DNA from: an uncultured Clostridia bacterium
GTDB taxonomy: Bacteria > Bacillota > Clostridia > Oscillospirales > Ruminococcaceae
Direction: 5' to 3'
Length of the DNA: 49,373 bases
Assembly: GCA_946545645.1 (NCBI GenBank)
Contig: CAMNNQ010000187.1
Location: 1-49,373, forward strand
This document shows positions 34,920 to 43,308 of the stretch, in pieces. The stretch's first letter is position 1, and every line of letters begins with the position of its first letter. Position numbers and translations under genes: made by a program. The notes beneath the pieces were generated by a model. That model had not been told where the DNA came from and searched no databases. It saw only the letters and a program-made list of their open reading frames with translations.

Positions 34920-35481
34920 TGTCCTGACCTCCCGTCTTATTACTGTTCGGGCTCTTGTATATGAGCTCGACCCATGTTCTTTCGCCGTCTGTATATACCT
35001 TTGCCTTTTTCTCGTCATAGCAGGGGGCTATCCTGAGCCTGCCCTCAAGCCTTTCATACAGCCTGAGCCTGCTGTATGCTTCCGAGACAGCTTCTTTTGT
35101 CTCGCCGCTGTAAGGGTCGATGTATTCGACATAGAAGCGGCAGATCATATTCTTGGCCTTGAAGCTCTCTGTCGCCTCGACTTCCTTTCCGAAGATGACC
35201 GCTTTCTTTTCCAGCGCGATTATAGCTCCGTCCGTCTCGGCTTTTCCGAGCATCTCTTCCATAAACTCGATCTTCGGCTTTGCTGCCTTGTTCTTGGTAT
35301 AGTCCGAGAGGAAGCCTCCCAGCAAAAACACCGCCGACAGCACAAGGAAGGGCGAGGCCTGGATGATCCCGCCGCCCAGCAGCAGCATCGCCGGCGCCAG
35401 CGCTCCGCTGAATATGCCGAAGACAAGCCCCATAGTCCTGCCGGAGCGAGTCAGCTCGTGGCCTTCGGGAAGTATCCTCAT
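34912..35481 (-). CDS. Two-pass membrane protein of unknown function
   Basis: 189 aa. Two hydrophobic segments (about 16-38 and 42-60) separated by a short turn form a hairpin, then a soluble domain with alternating beta strands (FYVEYIDPYSGETKEAVSEA, KVYTDGERTWVELIY). I do not recognise a family. The start overlaps the alpha-galactosidase stop by 4 nt (ATGA) and the end overlaps the DUF3795-like gene by 8 nt, so translation is coupled. Confidence 0.8.
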   Translation of the reverse strand: MRILPEGHELTRSGRTMGLVFGIFSGALAPAMLLLGGGIIQASPFLVLSAVFLLGGFLSDYTKNKAAKPKIEFMEEMLGKAETDGAIIALEKKAVIFGKEVEATESFKAKNMICRFYVEYIDPYSGETKEAVSEAYSRLRLYERLEGRLRIAPCYDEKKAKVYTDGERTWVELIYKSPNSNKTGGQDNE

Positions 35482-37670
35482 ACGCGGATAAAGTGTATCA
35501 GGAGAGACTTATAATCGCCCCAGATACCGCCGATATTGATGCCGCAGTTCATGAGCGCCGCGCCCGAGAGCTTTACCTCCGGTTTTTGCTCGTCGTAATA
35601 ATACGCCTCAGGGTCAAGGCCCTTGAGCATTATGCGCCTGCTGCGCTGATTTGGTCTTCCAAGCACCTGAACGAACTCGAACAAAGCCTCGCTCTTATCC
35701 TTGGCGACGAACATAAAGGCATCGAAGCTGTTATCCTCGAACATATTTCCGATACGGTACTGATCCCCTGTCCGGACAAGGGCGTTATATTTGTTGAACT
35801 CTGCGATCTGACCGGGGATAAGGTCTCTTTCATACTGAGAGATCTTCGTTACATCCAGCTCATAGCCGAATGTGCCTACCATAGCGACATGGCCTCTGGT
35901 CTCGAAAGGCGTTGTCCTGCCGACGGTATGGTTCGGGCAGTCGGAGACATGGGCTCCCATAGCCGAGCAGGGATAGCACATAGAGGTGCCGTACTGTATC
36001 TTCAGGCGCTCGATGGCGTCGGTATCGTCCGAGCACCAGATCTGCGGAGAGAAGTAGAGCATTCCCGGGTCAAAGCGGGCGCCGCCGCCGGAGCAGTTCT
36101 CCAGCAGGATATGGGGATAATCCTCGGTAAGCCTTCCCATGAGCTCATAGACTCCCAGGACATAGCGGTGCCAGAGTTCCTTCTGCCTTTCGGGAGGGAG
36201 CGCCGACGAACCGACCTCGGTGAGCTGTCTGTTCATATCCCATTTGATATATTCAATATTGGCAGAATCAAGTATCCCGCGCATCATGGAGTAGACATAG
36301 TCTCTTACATCCTTGCGGGAATAGTCCAGCACATACTGGTCGCGGCAGCGGGTCAGCGGCCTGCCTTTGACCTGTATCGCCCAATCGGGGTGTGCGCGGT
36401 AGAGGTCGGAATCGGGGCTTATCATCTCCGGCTCGAACCAGATGCCGAACTTCATCCCCAGCTTATTGACCTCATCGACCAGATATCTGAGAGAAGTCCC
36501 CAGCTTCTTTTCGTAGACGAACCAATCTCCCAGAGAGGAGGAATCGCTGTCGCGGTGCCCGAACCAGCCGTCGTCCATGACCAGCATCTCGATACCCAGC
36601 TTTGAGGCTTCTCTTGCGATGCTGATGAGCTTTTCGGTATTGAAGTTGAAATAGGTGGCCTCCCAGTTGTTGATAAGTATCGGGCGGCGCTTGTCTCTGT
36701 ACTCGCCGCGGATAAGGTTGCCGCGGTAGAGGTCATGGAAGGTACGGCTCATGCCGCCGAGGCCTTCAGAGGAATGGACCATGACCACCTCGGGGGCGGT
36801 GAAGCTCTCGCCCGGGTCAAGGAGCCAGCCGAAATCGGTGTCGTTGATGCCCATAATAAAGCGGGTCTTTTTATGCTGAGTCACCTCAGCCTGCAGCTTG
36901 AAGTTGCCGGAATAGACGAAATTGAAGCCGAACACCTCGCCGCTGTCCTCGTCGGCGTTACGGGCGCAGAGGGCGGCAAAGGGGTTGTTCTGGTGCGAGC
37001 TCTCACCGCGGAGAGAATCTACCGACTGTTTTCCGTGGTGGAGGGGCGCTCTCTCGACGGCGCGCTCTCTCGCCCAGGAACCGTTCAGGGTCATCATATC
37101 GAACTTATCGGTATCGAAATCGACGCAGGCGGAATAGACTCTTGCCAGCCCGCAGGGCTGCTCTCCGACATTCTTTATTATCACCGATCGGGTGATGACA
37201 TCCAGCTTTTCAAAGGCTGTATAGATAAGGGTCGCTTCCAGCCCGGCATACTCGTCCAGCAGGACGATCTCAAGAGTCTCGCAGGGGCTCTCTTCCGTCG
37301 CAAAGGTCGCGGGGAGGCCTTCCAGCCGGGGTTTCCCGCTGTATACCCGGTAGGACTTATATCTGAGGTCGCAGGTAGAAGTGCCGTCCGGAGCCGAGAT
37401 ACGGAAAGCGCTCTCTCGGTAGTCTCCCAGGCCGTAGCAGGGGAATTCAAAGGGCAGAGTATCCATATATACGGCGCGGTCGCGGTCGTTCTGCTCGGGA
37501 GTCCATGGGTTCTCGCCCAGCCTGAGCAGATAGGTCAGGTCGGCATCGGGGACAGACGGCCCGAAATAAACATGGGCGAGATATCCGCAGGGGGCGACTT
37601 TAAGGACATAATCCGTGTTTTTTGCGCGAAGGGTGAACTGCTGCGCGGCTTCGTTGCAGATAACTGGCAT
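35478..37670 (-). CDS. Alpha-galactosidase, GH36
   Basis: Hydrolyses terminal alpha-galactosides such as melibiose or raffinose-family sugars. 730 aa, the full three-domain GH36 form. Nucleophile D478 is in YIKWDMNRQ and the acid/base D548 in WCSDDTD; ENCSGGGARFDPGML and the VMDDGWFG motif are also present. No signal peptide, so it acts on imported oligosaccharides in the cytoplasm. First gene of an operon with three unrelated-looking genes; no sugar transporter is adjacent. Confidence 0.96.
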   Translation of the reverse strand: MPVICNEAAQQFTLRAKNTDYVLKVAPCGYLAHVYFGPSVPDADLTYLLRLGENPWTPEQNDRDRAVYMDTLPFEFPCYGLGDYRESAFRISAPDGTSTCDLRYKSYRVYSGKPRLEGLPATFATEESPCETLEIVLLDEYAGLEATLIYTAFEKLDVITRSVIIKNVGEQPCGLARVYSACVDFDTDKFDMMTLNGSWARERAVERAPLHHGKQSVDSLRGESSHQNNPFAALCARNADEDSGEVFGFNFVYSGNFKLQAEVTQHKKTRFIMGINDTDFGWLLDPGESFTAPEVVMVHSSEGLGGMSRTFHDLYRGNLIRGEYRDKRRPILINNWEATYFNFNTEKLISIAREASKLGIEMLVMDDGWFGHRDSDSSSLGDWFVYEKKLGTSLRYLVDEVNKLGMKFGIWFEPEMISPDSDLYRAHPDWAIQVKGRPLTRCRDQYVLDYSRKDVRDYVYSMMRGILDSANIEYIKWDMNRQLTEVGSSALPPERQKELWHRYVLGVYELMGRLTEDYPHILLENCSGGGARFDPGMLYFSPQIWCSDDTDAIERLKIQYGTSMCYPCSAMGAHVSDCPNHTVGRTTPFETRGHVAMVGTFGYELDVTKISQYERDLIPGQIAEFNKYNALVRTGDQYRIGNMFEDNSFDAFMFVAKDKSEALFEFVQVLGRPNQRSRRIMLKGLDPEAYYYDEQKPEVKLSGAALMNCGINIGGIWGDYKSLLIHFIRV

Positions 37671-37715
37671 AATAACAGCTCCTTTTAAAAATAATAAACA
37701 GCTTCTTAACTACTT

Positions 37716-37743
37716 ATTATACCATACAGGGAAAATTATGCAA
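37716..37743 (-). promoter_or_regulatory. Promoter of the alpha-galactosidase operon
   Basis: Minus strand TATAAT (37716-37721) with TGG extended -10; TTGCAT (37738-37743) at 16-bp spacing is a weak -35. AAAGGAGC gives a strong ribosome site before ATG 37670. No obvious sugar-regulator operator is seen. Confidence 0.65.
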
Positions 37744-37775
37744 GAGCCGAAAACGATTGAGAGAAAATAAACTTG

Positions 37776-38369
37776 TCATGCTCCTTTTTGGGAAGGCTTC
37801 GGCCTGTATCCTGCGGTTATCGGTATCAGCCTGTAAGCCAGCAGCGCCGCCGCAACGCATTTTACGATATCTCCCGGGATACATGGAAAGAAGCAGGCCG
37901 CAAACAGCGCCCTGACACCTATCCCGTCTCCTGTGACCCAGAGATTTTTAGCCGCAAAGAAATAGATCATCCCGATAAGATAGATCAGAGACATCCCTGC
38001 CAGATCGGCGGCCAGGAGCCTTACGAAAGAAGGCTTGGGGGAAGTATGGGCGATCTTTCCCGTGAGATACGCTCCGGCGGCGAAGGCGATCAGGTATCCG
38101 AAGCTGGGCTTGAGGACATAGCTTATACCGCCGCCCTCGGTAAAAACAGGTATCCCGATGAGCCCGAGGACGACATACACCAGCACACTGGCGGCTCCGG
38201 CTCTTGCTCCCAGAAGCAGCCCTGCCAGAGTGGTGAAAAAGGTCTGAAGAGTTATGGGAAGGTAGGGTATCGGGATGCGTATGAACGCTCCGACAGCAGT
38301 CAGCGCCGTAAAAAGCGCACACATACAGAGCATGACTGTCCGCTGCCTGACATTTGCCGCACCGCTCAT
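37776..38369 (-). CDS. bioY: Biotin ECF transporter substrate-binding (S) component BioY
   Basis: Membrane protein that binds biotin and works with a shared ECF energising module, not encoded here. About six membrane helices; the BioY signatures RIPIPYLPITLQTFFTTLAG and GGGISYVLKPSFGYLIAF are clear. 197 aa. The ATG overlaps the birA stop by 4 nt. Controlled from the birA promoter and its BirA-type operator. Confidence 0.95.
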   Translation of the reverse strand: MSGAANVRQRTVMLCMCALFTALTAVGAFIRIPIPYLPITLQTFFTTLAGLLLGARAGAASVLVYVVLGLIGIPVFTEGGGISYVLKPSFGYLIAFAAGAYLTGKIAHTSPKPSFVRLLAADLAGMSLIYLIGMIYFFAAKNLWVTGDGIGVRALFAACFFPCIPGDIVKCVAAALLAYRLIPITAGYRPKPSQKGA

Positions 38370-39352
38370 TTCCCGTCTTCCTCCCTTCTTATGCTTATCT
38401 CCCCGCTGGAGACAGTTCTCTCTTCACCTGCCTCATCGCGCACCAGCAGTGCATAGCTGTCGCTGACACCCAGCATAGTGCAGGGGTAGGCTCCCTTTCC
38501 GCTGATAACTCTGATCCTCTCGCCTGTCCAGAGCAGACGGCTGCGGTAGGCGTTCAGCATCTCCGATGAGCCGAGATCGGCGTAGAGCGCCATAAATCTT
38601 GATATGATGCCTCCCGCGACACGGCAGCGCATATCCTCTCTGCGCCCGTCGAACACAGCTCCCGCTATATCCCTGATATCCTCCGGAAAGCCTCCCTCCG
38701 GCGAATACACATTGACCCCTATCCCGACGACGGCATAGTCGAGGCCGCCGTTTTCCAGTGAAAAAGAGGCCTCTGTCAGTATCCCGCAGATCTTTTTCCC
38801 GCCGATACAGACATCGTTGACCCATTTTATCCCGGCTCTCCTGCCGGAAAGCTCCTCGACAGTTTCCGCGACAGCCACCGCTGCGGCAGTCGTTATGCGG
38901 ACAGCATCCAGCGCGGGCATATCCGGGCGCAGGAGTATGCTCATATAGAGCCCGGAATCATCCGGTGAGAAAAAGCTGCGACCCAGTCTGCCCTTGCCTC
39001 CGGTCTGCATCCCGGCGACGGCCACAGTGCCCTCCGGAGCGCCTGCTGCTGCCAGCTCCCGCAGGACATCGTTGGTGGAGCCGACACAGCGTCGGACATC
39101 CAGATATATCCTGTTCCTGATCTCTCCGAGATATTTCTCTATCCCGGCCTTGGAGAGCACATCGCTGGCCGGATCGAGGCAATAGCCTCTGTTTGTGGCG
39201 GCGGAGATGCTGTGCCCCTCGGCGCGCAGCGCTTTGACAGCCTTCCAGACCGCAGCCCGGGAGCAGCCGAGCCTTCCTGCCAGCTCCTCCCCGGAGATAT
39301 ATGTGCCCCGGCAGCTCTCAAAGAGCGCCAGCAGCTTTTCCTTTGTCGTCAT
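38366..39352 (-). CDS. birA: Bifunctional biotin ligase / biotin operon repressor
   Basis: Attaches biotin to AccB and represses biotin genes when biotinyl-AMP accumulates. N-terminal winged helix (about 1-60; SGEELAGRLGCSRAAVWKAV), then the ligase domain with the adenylate loop GGKGRLGRSFFSP and the lysine motif IKWVNDVCIGGKKICGI, and an SH3-like C-domain. Start: a longer frame is open, but ATG 39352 follows AAGGGTGAT and gives 328 aa. With bioY it forms a biotin-responsive operon. Confidence 0.95.
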   Translation of the reverse strand: MTTKEKLLALFESCRGTYISGEELAGRLGCSRAAVWKAVKALRAEGHSISAATNRGYCLDPASDVLSKAGIEKYLGEIRNRIYLDVRRCVGSTNDVLRELAAAGAPEGTVAVAGMQTGGKGRLGRSFFSPDDSGLYMSILLRPDMPALDAVRITTAAAVAVAETVEELSGRRAGIKWVNDVCIGGKKICGILTEASFSLENGGLDYAVVGIGVNVYSPEGGFPEDIRDIAGAVFDGRREDMRCRVAGGIISRFMALYADLGSSEMLNAYRSRLLWTGERIRVISGKGAYPCTMLGVSDSYALLVRDEAGEERTVSSGEISIRREEDGK

Positions 39353-39398
39353 AAGATCACCCTTCCTGCAAAGAGATCGGCCTGCGAGCCGCAGGGAT

Positions 39399-39427
39399 AT
39401 TATATCACAGGGCGGCAGGCTTGTCAA
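39399..39427 (-). promoter_or_regulatory. Promoter of birA-bioY
   Basis: Minus strand TTGACA (39422-39427), 17 bp, TATAAT (39399-39404) with TGA as extended -10. The -35 is inside the right arm of the BirA-like operator. Confidence 0.88.
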
Positions 39428-39452
39428 CTTTCCAGCGATAGCAGGTTTACAA
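39421..39452. promoter_or_regulatory. Candidate BirA operator
   Basis: TTGTCAACT, 14 bp, GGTTTACAA: two 9-bp half-sites close to the Firmicute BirA motif of TTGTAAACC and GGTTTACAA with a spacer of about 15. One arm is exact and the other differs at two positions. It covers the -35, so bound BirA would block RNA polymerase. Confidence 0.75.
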
Positions 39453-39486
39453 TCTGCTGACAGCGAGCCGCCCCGGAAGAAGCAGA

Positions 39487-39522
39487 AAGAAAAAGGGTAT
39501 CCCCCGCAGGAACACCCCTTTG
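39487..39522 (-). terminator. Terminator of the GGDEF gene
   Basis: An imperfect stem (AAAGGGGTGTTCC with GGGATACCCTTT on the minus strand) is followed by TTTTTCTTTC. It lies about 38 bp after the stop codon. Confidence 0.6.
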
Positions 39523-39559
39523 CAGCTCTCTTCTGCCGCGATCGTCGGAAATTATCCTT

Positions 39560-40969
39560 TCAGCGGTTCCGCCTTTCGGGATACCGCTCATAATATTCCT
39601 CTTTGTTCTTATACATATCCTCGTCAGCGATATGCATGGCCTTCCGGATATCGCAGTCTTCTTCCGTATAATAGCTGCCGACGGCGAAGCTGACCCCTTC
39701 GGGGCTCCCTGTCTGCTCTTTAAGTGCAGCGACAAGACCCATGAAGCTATCCCTCCCGCAGCCCTGGACGATGACCATGAATTCATCTCCTCCTGCGCGG
39801 TAGATCTCGCTGCCGGGGAAGCTCTCCTGAAGGAGCAGCGCAGATTTTTTCAGCAGAAGGTCTCCGGCGGAATGTCCCCGGCTGTCGTTCAGCCCCTTGA
39901 GCCCGTTAAGATCGGCAAAGACGACTCCGTAGGGCACAGCCAGCTTTTCCTCGCCGGCGATTATCCCGCTTATCCGGTTATTCATGGCGTTGCGGTTGCT
40001 GACGCCTGTCAGGAGGTCGGAATAGCTGATATGCTCCAGCCTTTCCATAAGCCGGTAGCTGGCGATCTCTGAGGAGATGAAAAATGTCGTGAGCTCCAGG
40101 GTCTCTTTGATACGCATTGTCTCGCGGGTATCGAAATTGGTCGCCCATATAAAACCCAGGATCTCGTTGTTATATCTCAGCGGGAACATAACGACGCTCT
40201 GCACATTCGCCTCTACAAGAGTCAGATACCAGGGGTAGTTTATCATGCTGACATACTGCATATCCTTATCGTTTTTGATAATAAGGCAATCCTTCTCGCC
40301 GATCATCTTTATCCAGGAAACAGCTATATCGTAGAAATTGGAGAATTGTGTTACCCTTTTGATCCTGCTGTCGTCGGCTATATCCGTCGCAAGGACAGAG
40401 CAGGTCCCGGTGCCGCTGTCCGTAAGCATTATCGTACAGACTTCGGCGTTGCAGATATGGCGGATATCCTTGATTATCTCCACCATAGTCTGCCTGAAAT
40501 CGTTGGTGTCGTGCAGCTTGATGCAGGTCCTCAGCACATCCGAGGAGGTCTTTAAAGACTGCATCGACGAGAAATCCATATCTGTAAGGTCGCAGGGCTC
40601 CATAGTATAGGTGCAGTAGCAGACCCCTTCATCTTCCTGCTCCAGGGGCATAACGATGACATTGAACCACATCCCGACCCTGTTCAGGTAGATATAGGTA
40701 TACATCGTCTTTTTCTGCAAGGCTGCCCGGAAGCAGATATCCTCGAAGCCCGGATCTCTGGCAAGGTATTTATCGTAGTCCGAGCCGGGGATGAACCTCG
40801 AATGGGCGGCGCCTGTCGTCCCGGAGATCAGCCTTCCCTCGACAAGGTCGATAAATCTCTGATTCCCCGCAGCGATACATATCCTTCCGTATCCTTCCTG
40901 CGGCTTTTTCTCGACGGATATGACGGCTGTCGTCGCTGAAAAGCCTTCTGCGAATTTTTGCAGATCCAT
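39560..40969 (-). CDS. GGDEF-domain protein, probable diguanylate cyclase with GAF-like sensor
   Basis: 469 aa, soluble. The C-terminal GGDEF domain (about 310-465) keeps DLNGLKGLNDSRGHSAGDLL and the active-site AGGDEF near 391-396, so it should make cyclic di-GMP. No RxxD inhibitory site is seen five residues before it. The middle (about 145-300) resembles a GAF domain (RHICNAEVCTIMLTDSGTG, NEILGFIWATN); the first 130 residues look like a PAS-type sensor. No effector or phosphodiesterase gene lies nearby. Monocistronic. Confidence 0.9.
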   Translation of the reverse strand: MDLQKFAEGFSATTAVISVEKKPQEGYGRICIAAGNQRFIDLVEGRLISGTTGAAHSRFIPGSDYDKYLARDPGFEDICFRAALQKKTMYTYIYLNRVGMWFNVIVMPLEQEDEGVCYCTYTMEPCDLTDMDFSSMQSLKTSSDVLRTCIKLHDTNDFRQTMVEIIKDIRHICNAEVCTIMLTDSGTGTCSVLATDIADDSRIKRVTQFSNFYDIAVSWIKMIGEKDCLIIKNDKDMQYVSMINYPWYLTLVEANVQSVVMFPLRYNNEILGFIWATNFDTRETMRIKETLELTTFFISSEIASYRLMERLEHISYSDLLTGVSNRNAMNNRISGIIAGEEKLAVPYGVVFADLNGLKGLNDSRGHSAGDLLLKKSALLLQESFPGSEIYRAGGDEFMVIVQGCGRDSFMGLVAALKEQTGSPEGVSFAVGSYYTEEDCDIRKAMHIADEDMYKNKEEYYERYPERRNR

Positions 40970-41032
40970 TATTCATTCCTTTCCGCAGCGGGAAAGCTGC
41001 TCCGCTGCAAAATATCATTTGAGTTCTATCAT

Positions 41033-41061
41033 ATTATATCACGCCCCGACAGATTTTTCAA
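41033..41061 (-). promoter_or_regulatory. Promoter of the GGDEF gene
   Basis: Minus strand TTGAAA (41056-41061), 17 bp, TATAAT (41033-41038) with TGA. The leader holds a GCAGCGG/CCGCTGC hairpin just before the GGAAAGGA ribosome site, which could influence translation. Confidence 0.75.
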
Positions 41062-41185
41062 GTCAAAAATCAATAATTATCATCCCCCGGCAGCCCGGCG
41101 GAGCATATCAATTTTTTAATATGGTTATCCCTTTGACGCACCATTTTCAAACACCTTATTTAGGAGATTACGGCAATTAGACCAA

Positions 41186-41224
41186 CGCTGTGCTATCCCC
41201 AGCCGGAGGCGGGGGATAGCACAG
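41186..41224. repeat. Long perfect intergenic hairpin
   Basis: Arms 41186-41199 and 41211-41224 are perfect 14-bp complements, and the centre adds GCC/GGC pairs, for about 17 bp in all. No T-tract follows on either strand, so it is not a standard terminator. Nothing else is identified in 41062-41298. Confidence 0.6.
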
Positions 41225-41298
41225 CAAGATAAAAAGCCTTTTGTTTAAGGAATATGTGTGGTGTGTCAGCGGGACAGTCAATTTTTTTATTTGACACC

Positions 41299-41327
41299 TT
41301 GATTTTTCAGCAGCACTGTGCTATAAT
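41299..41327 (+). promoter_or_regulatory. Promoter of the zinc-ribbon solute-binding protein
   Basis: TTGATT (41299-41304), 17 bp, TATAAT (41322-41327). A better TTGACA at 41291 is too far away (25 bp). AGGAGGGAT precedes the ATG. Confidence 0.75.
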
Positions 41328-41377
41328 GTTAACGAAAACTATATGGGTATTTCCCAACGATCTTAGGAGGGATCATT

Positions 41378-43114
41378 ATGTTTTGTCCAAAATGCGGAGC
41401 GCAGAATCCGGACGGCGCTAAATTCTGCCACGGCTGCGGAACGCCTCTTTCCGCTCCGGAAGCTCCTGCCGCACAGGCAGCTCCGATCATCGCAGAGCAT
41501 CAAAGCTATCAGCAGCAGGTCAATGAACAGATCAGTCAGGCCGCACAGCCCGTCGGAGAAGTAAAGAAAAAGCCCCTGGGTCTTATCATCGGGATCATTA
41601 CGGCGGTATTGATCGCCGGCATCGGCTTAGCAACTTTCCTGATAATCAACAGCGGCGACAGCGTAAAGAAGGACGATTCGTCCTCCAAGTCCGGCAAATC
41701 CAAGGTAGTTGACGACGACGAAGAGGGGGATACCACAGAAACTTCCACCTCGACCAAAAAGCCCAAGACCACTACCGCTCCCCCGGAGACAACAGAAGCT
41801 CCTGTCGAAACAGAGCCTCCCGAGACAGAACCTCCCGAGACTGAGCCCCTGCCCGCAGACCCCGGCAAGGAGCTCCAGAATGACGGCAGGACCTACAATA
41901 TCTACTGCTGGAACGAAGAGTTCAAGAACAGATTTGAGAAGTATTACTGGCCCAACAGAGACACCGATCTCTGGGACGGAGTAGATGTTCAGTTTGTGAT
42001 CAAGGAAAACGTAAACAATATGTATCAGGATGCTGTCGATGAAAAGATACGCAATCTGACATCGACTCCCAACGAAGACAGGATGGACCTCTTCCTGGTT
42101 GAGGCTGATTACGCCAAAAAATACGTAAACTCCGAGATCAGCCTCGATGTTATCGGGGAGATAGGTCTCACCGGCAGCGACCTTTCGGATCAGTTCAATT
42201 ACACCAAGGATGTAATGATAGATGATAACGGGATCCTCAAGGGCGTAAGCTGGCAGGCGACTCCCGGCCTCTTCATCTACAGAAGCGATTACGCAAAGAA
42301 AGTCCTCGGGACAGACGATCCGGCAAAAGTGCAGAACATGGTCTCCGACTGGACAAAGTTCGAGCAGGTCGCAGAGAAAATGAAGGCCAGCAACATATTT
42401 ACCGTTGCCGGCCCGGATGATATTTACAGGGTCTTCTCCAACAATGTTTCCGCACCCTGGGTCGTTGACGGAAAGGTAAGGATCGACGAGAAGCTGGACA
42501 ACTGGGTAACTCTCTCAAAGAAATGGTACGATTACGGTTATTGCAGCAATGCCAGCCTCTGGGATGACAACTGGAAAGGCAACATGAAAATGAGCGGCAA
42601 TGTGTTCGGCTATTTCTTCCCCTGCTGGGGTATCGACTATGTATTGAAAATCAATACCGAATCCGACGGCTACGGTATGTGGAGAGCAGTTCCCGGCCCG
42701 CAGACATATTTCTGGGGCGGCACATGGCTCTGCGGAGCTTACGGCTCTGATAACGTCGCGATCACCCGCGATATCATGCTGAAGCTGACCTGCGACAAGG
42801 ATATCATGGCCGATATCACCGTAAACGAGAGCGATTTCACAAACAACAGAAGCGCTATCAAGCAGCTTATCGACGAGGGATATTCCAACGATTTCCTCGG
42901 CGGGCAGAAGGATTATCTCGGTTATCTGATGGAAAACGCCGAAAAGCTGGATCTGACCAACAAGCTCTCCCCCTACGACCAGGGCTGCAACGAAGCCTTC
43001 CAGGGAGAGTTTAATGACTATATCTTCGGCCAGAGCTCTTACAAATCCGCTCTTGCGATATTCAAAGACCGGGTCCGCAATATCTACAAGGATCTGGATC
43101 TTTCAGGGATATGA
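41378..43114 (+). CDS. Membrane-tethered extracellular solute-binding protein with cytoplasmic zinc ribbon
   Basis: 578 aa. The N-terminal zinc ribbon has CPKC at 3-6 and CHGC at 17-20; a single membrane segment follows (about 67-90), then a Ser/Lys/Thr and TE/PP-rich linker (about 93-165) and a family 1 type extracellular binding domain (from about 168) rich in Trp and Tyr, typical of sugar-binding proteins. No signal peptidase site, no lipobox and no permease genes adjacent. This topology puts a metal-binding domain inside and the binding protein outside, suggesting a sensor or a subunit of a remote transporter. Strong terminator after it. Confidence 0.82.
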   Translation: MFCPKCGAQNPDGAKFCHGCGTPLSAPEAPAAQAAPIIAEHQSYQQQVNEQISQAAQPVGEVKKKPLGLIIGIITAVLIAGIGLATFLIINSGDSVKKDDSSSKSGKSKVVDDDEEGDTTETSTSTKKPKTTTAPPETTEAPVETEPPETEPPETEPLPADPGKELQNDGRTYNIYCWNEEFKNRFEKYYWPNRDTDLWDGVDVQFVIKENVNNMYQDAVDEKIRNLTSTPNEDRMDLFLVEADYAKKYVNSEISLDVIGEIGLTGSDLSDQFNYTKDVMIDDNGILKGVSWQATPGLFIYRSDYAKKVLGTDDPAKVQNMVSDWTKFEQVAEKMKASNIFTVAGPDDIYRVFSNNVSAPWVVDGKVRIDEKLDNWVTLSKKWYDYGYCSNASLWDDNWKGNMKMSGNVFGYFFPCWGIDYVLKINTESDGYGMWRAVPGPQTYFWGGTWLCGAYGSDNVAITRDIMLKLTCDKDIMADITVNESDFTNNRSAIKQLIDEGYSNDFLGGQKDYLGYLMENAEKLDLTNKLSPYDQGCNEAFQGEFNDYIFGQSSYKSALAIFKDRVRNIYKDLDLSGI

Positions 43115-43133
43115 CCGACTGTTAATAAGCCCC

Positions 43134-43170
43134 AAGGCACTTCCGCTCCGGCGGGGGTGCCTTTTATTTT
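43134..43170 (+). terminator. Terminator of the solute-binding protein gene
   Basis: AAGGCAC (43134-43140) pairs with GTGCCTT (43157-43163), with an inner CCGC/GCGG stem, followed by TTTATTTT. Confidence 0.85.
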
Positions 43171-43212
43171 CCGGCGGACTGCGGTTTGCCTGTGAATGTT
43201 TTTTCTCCGTTT

Positions 43213-43220
43213 ATAGTTTA
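43213..43220 (+). repeat. Target-site duplication, left copy
   Basis: ATAGTTTA, identical to 44815-44822 on the other side of the insertion sequence. Eight base pairs is the length typical for IS1595-group elements. Confidence 0.92.
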
Positions 43221-43245
43221 GGCTATGTCACAACAAATGGTTGAT
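43221..43245 (+). repeat. IS terminal inverted repeat, left
   Basis: GGCTATGTCACAACAAATGG and GTTGAT match the inverted right end at 44790-44814 in 23 of 25 positions. Confidence 0.92.
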
Positions 43246-43269
43246 TTTTGACGAGAAATAGCGTATAAT
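43241..43269 (+). promoter_or_regulatory. Transposase promoter inside the IS
   Basis: TTGATT (43241-43246), 17 bp, TATAAT (43264-43269); the -35 overlaps the inner edge of the left terminal repeat, as is common in insertion sequences. Confidence 0.75.
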
Positions 43270-43308
43270 AATAGTAGGAAATAGTACCACCGAAGGAGGT
43301 AATTGGAT

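Noticed and set aside
41186-41224. Hairpin as an ordinary terminator
   Set aside because: No T-tract follows on either strand, and no gene ends nearby on the plus strand.
41291-41327. TTGACA at 41291 as -35 of the solute-binding gene promoter
   Set aside because: The spacing to TATAAT is 25 bp. TTGATT at 41299 has the right 17-bp spacing.
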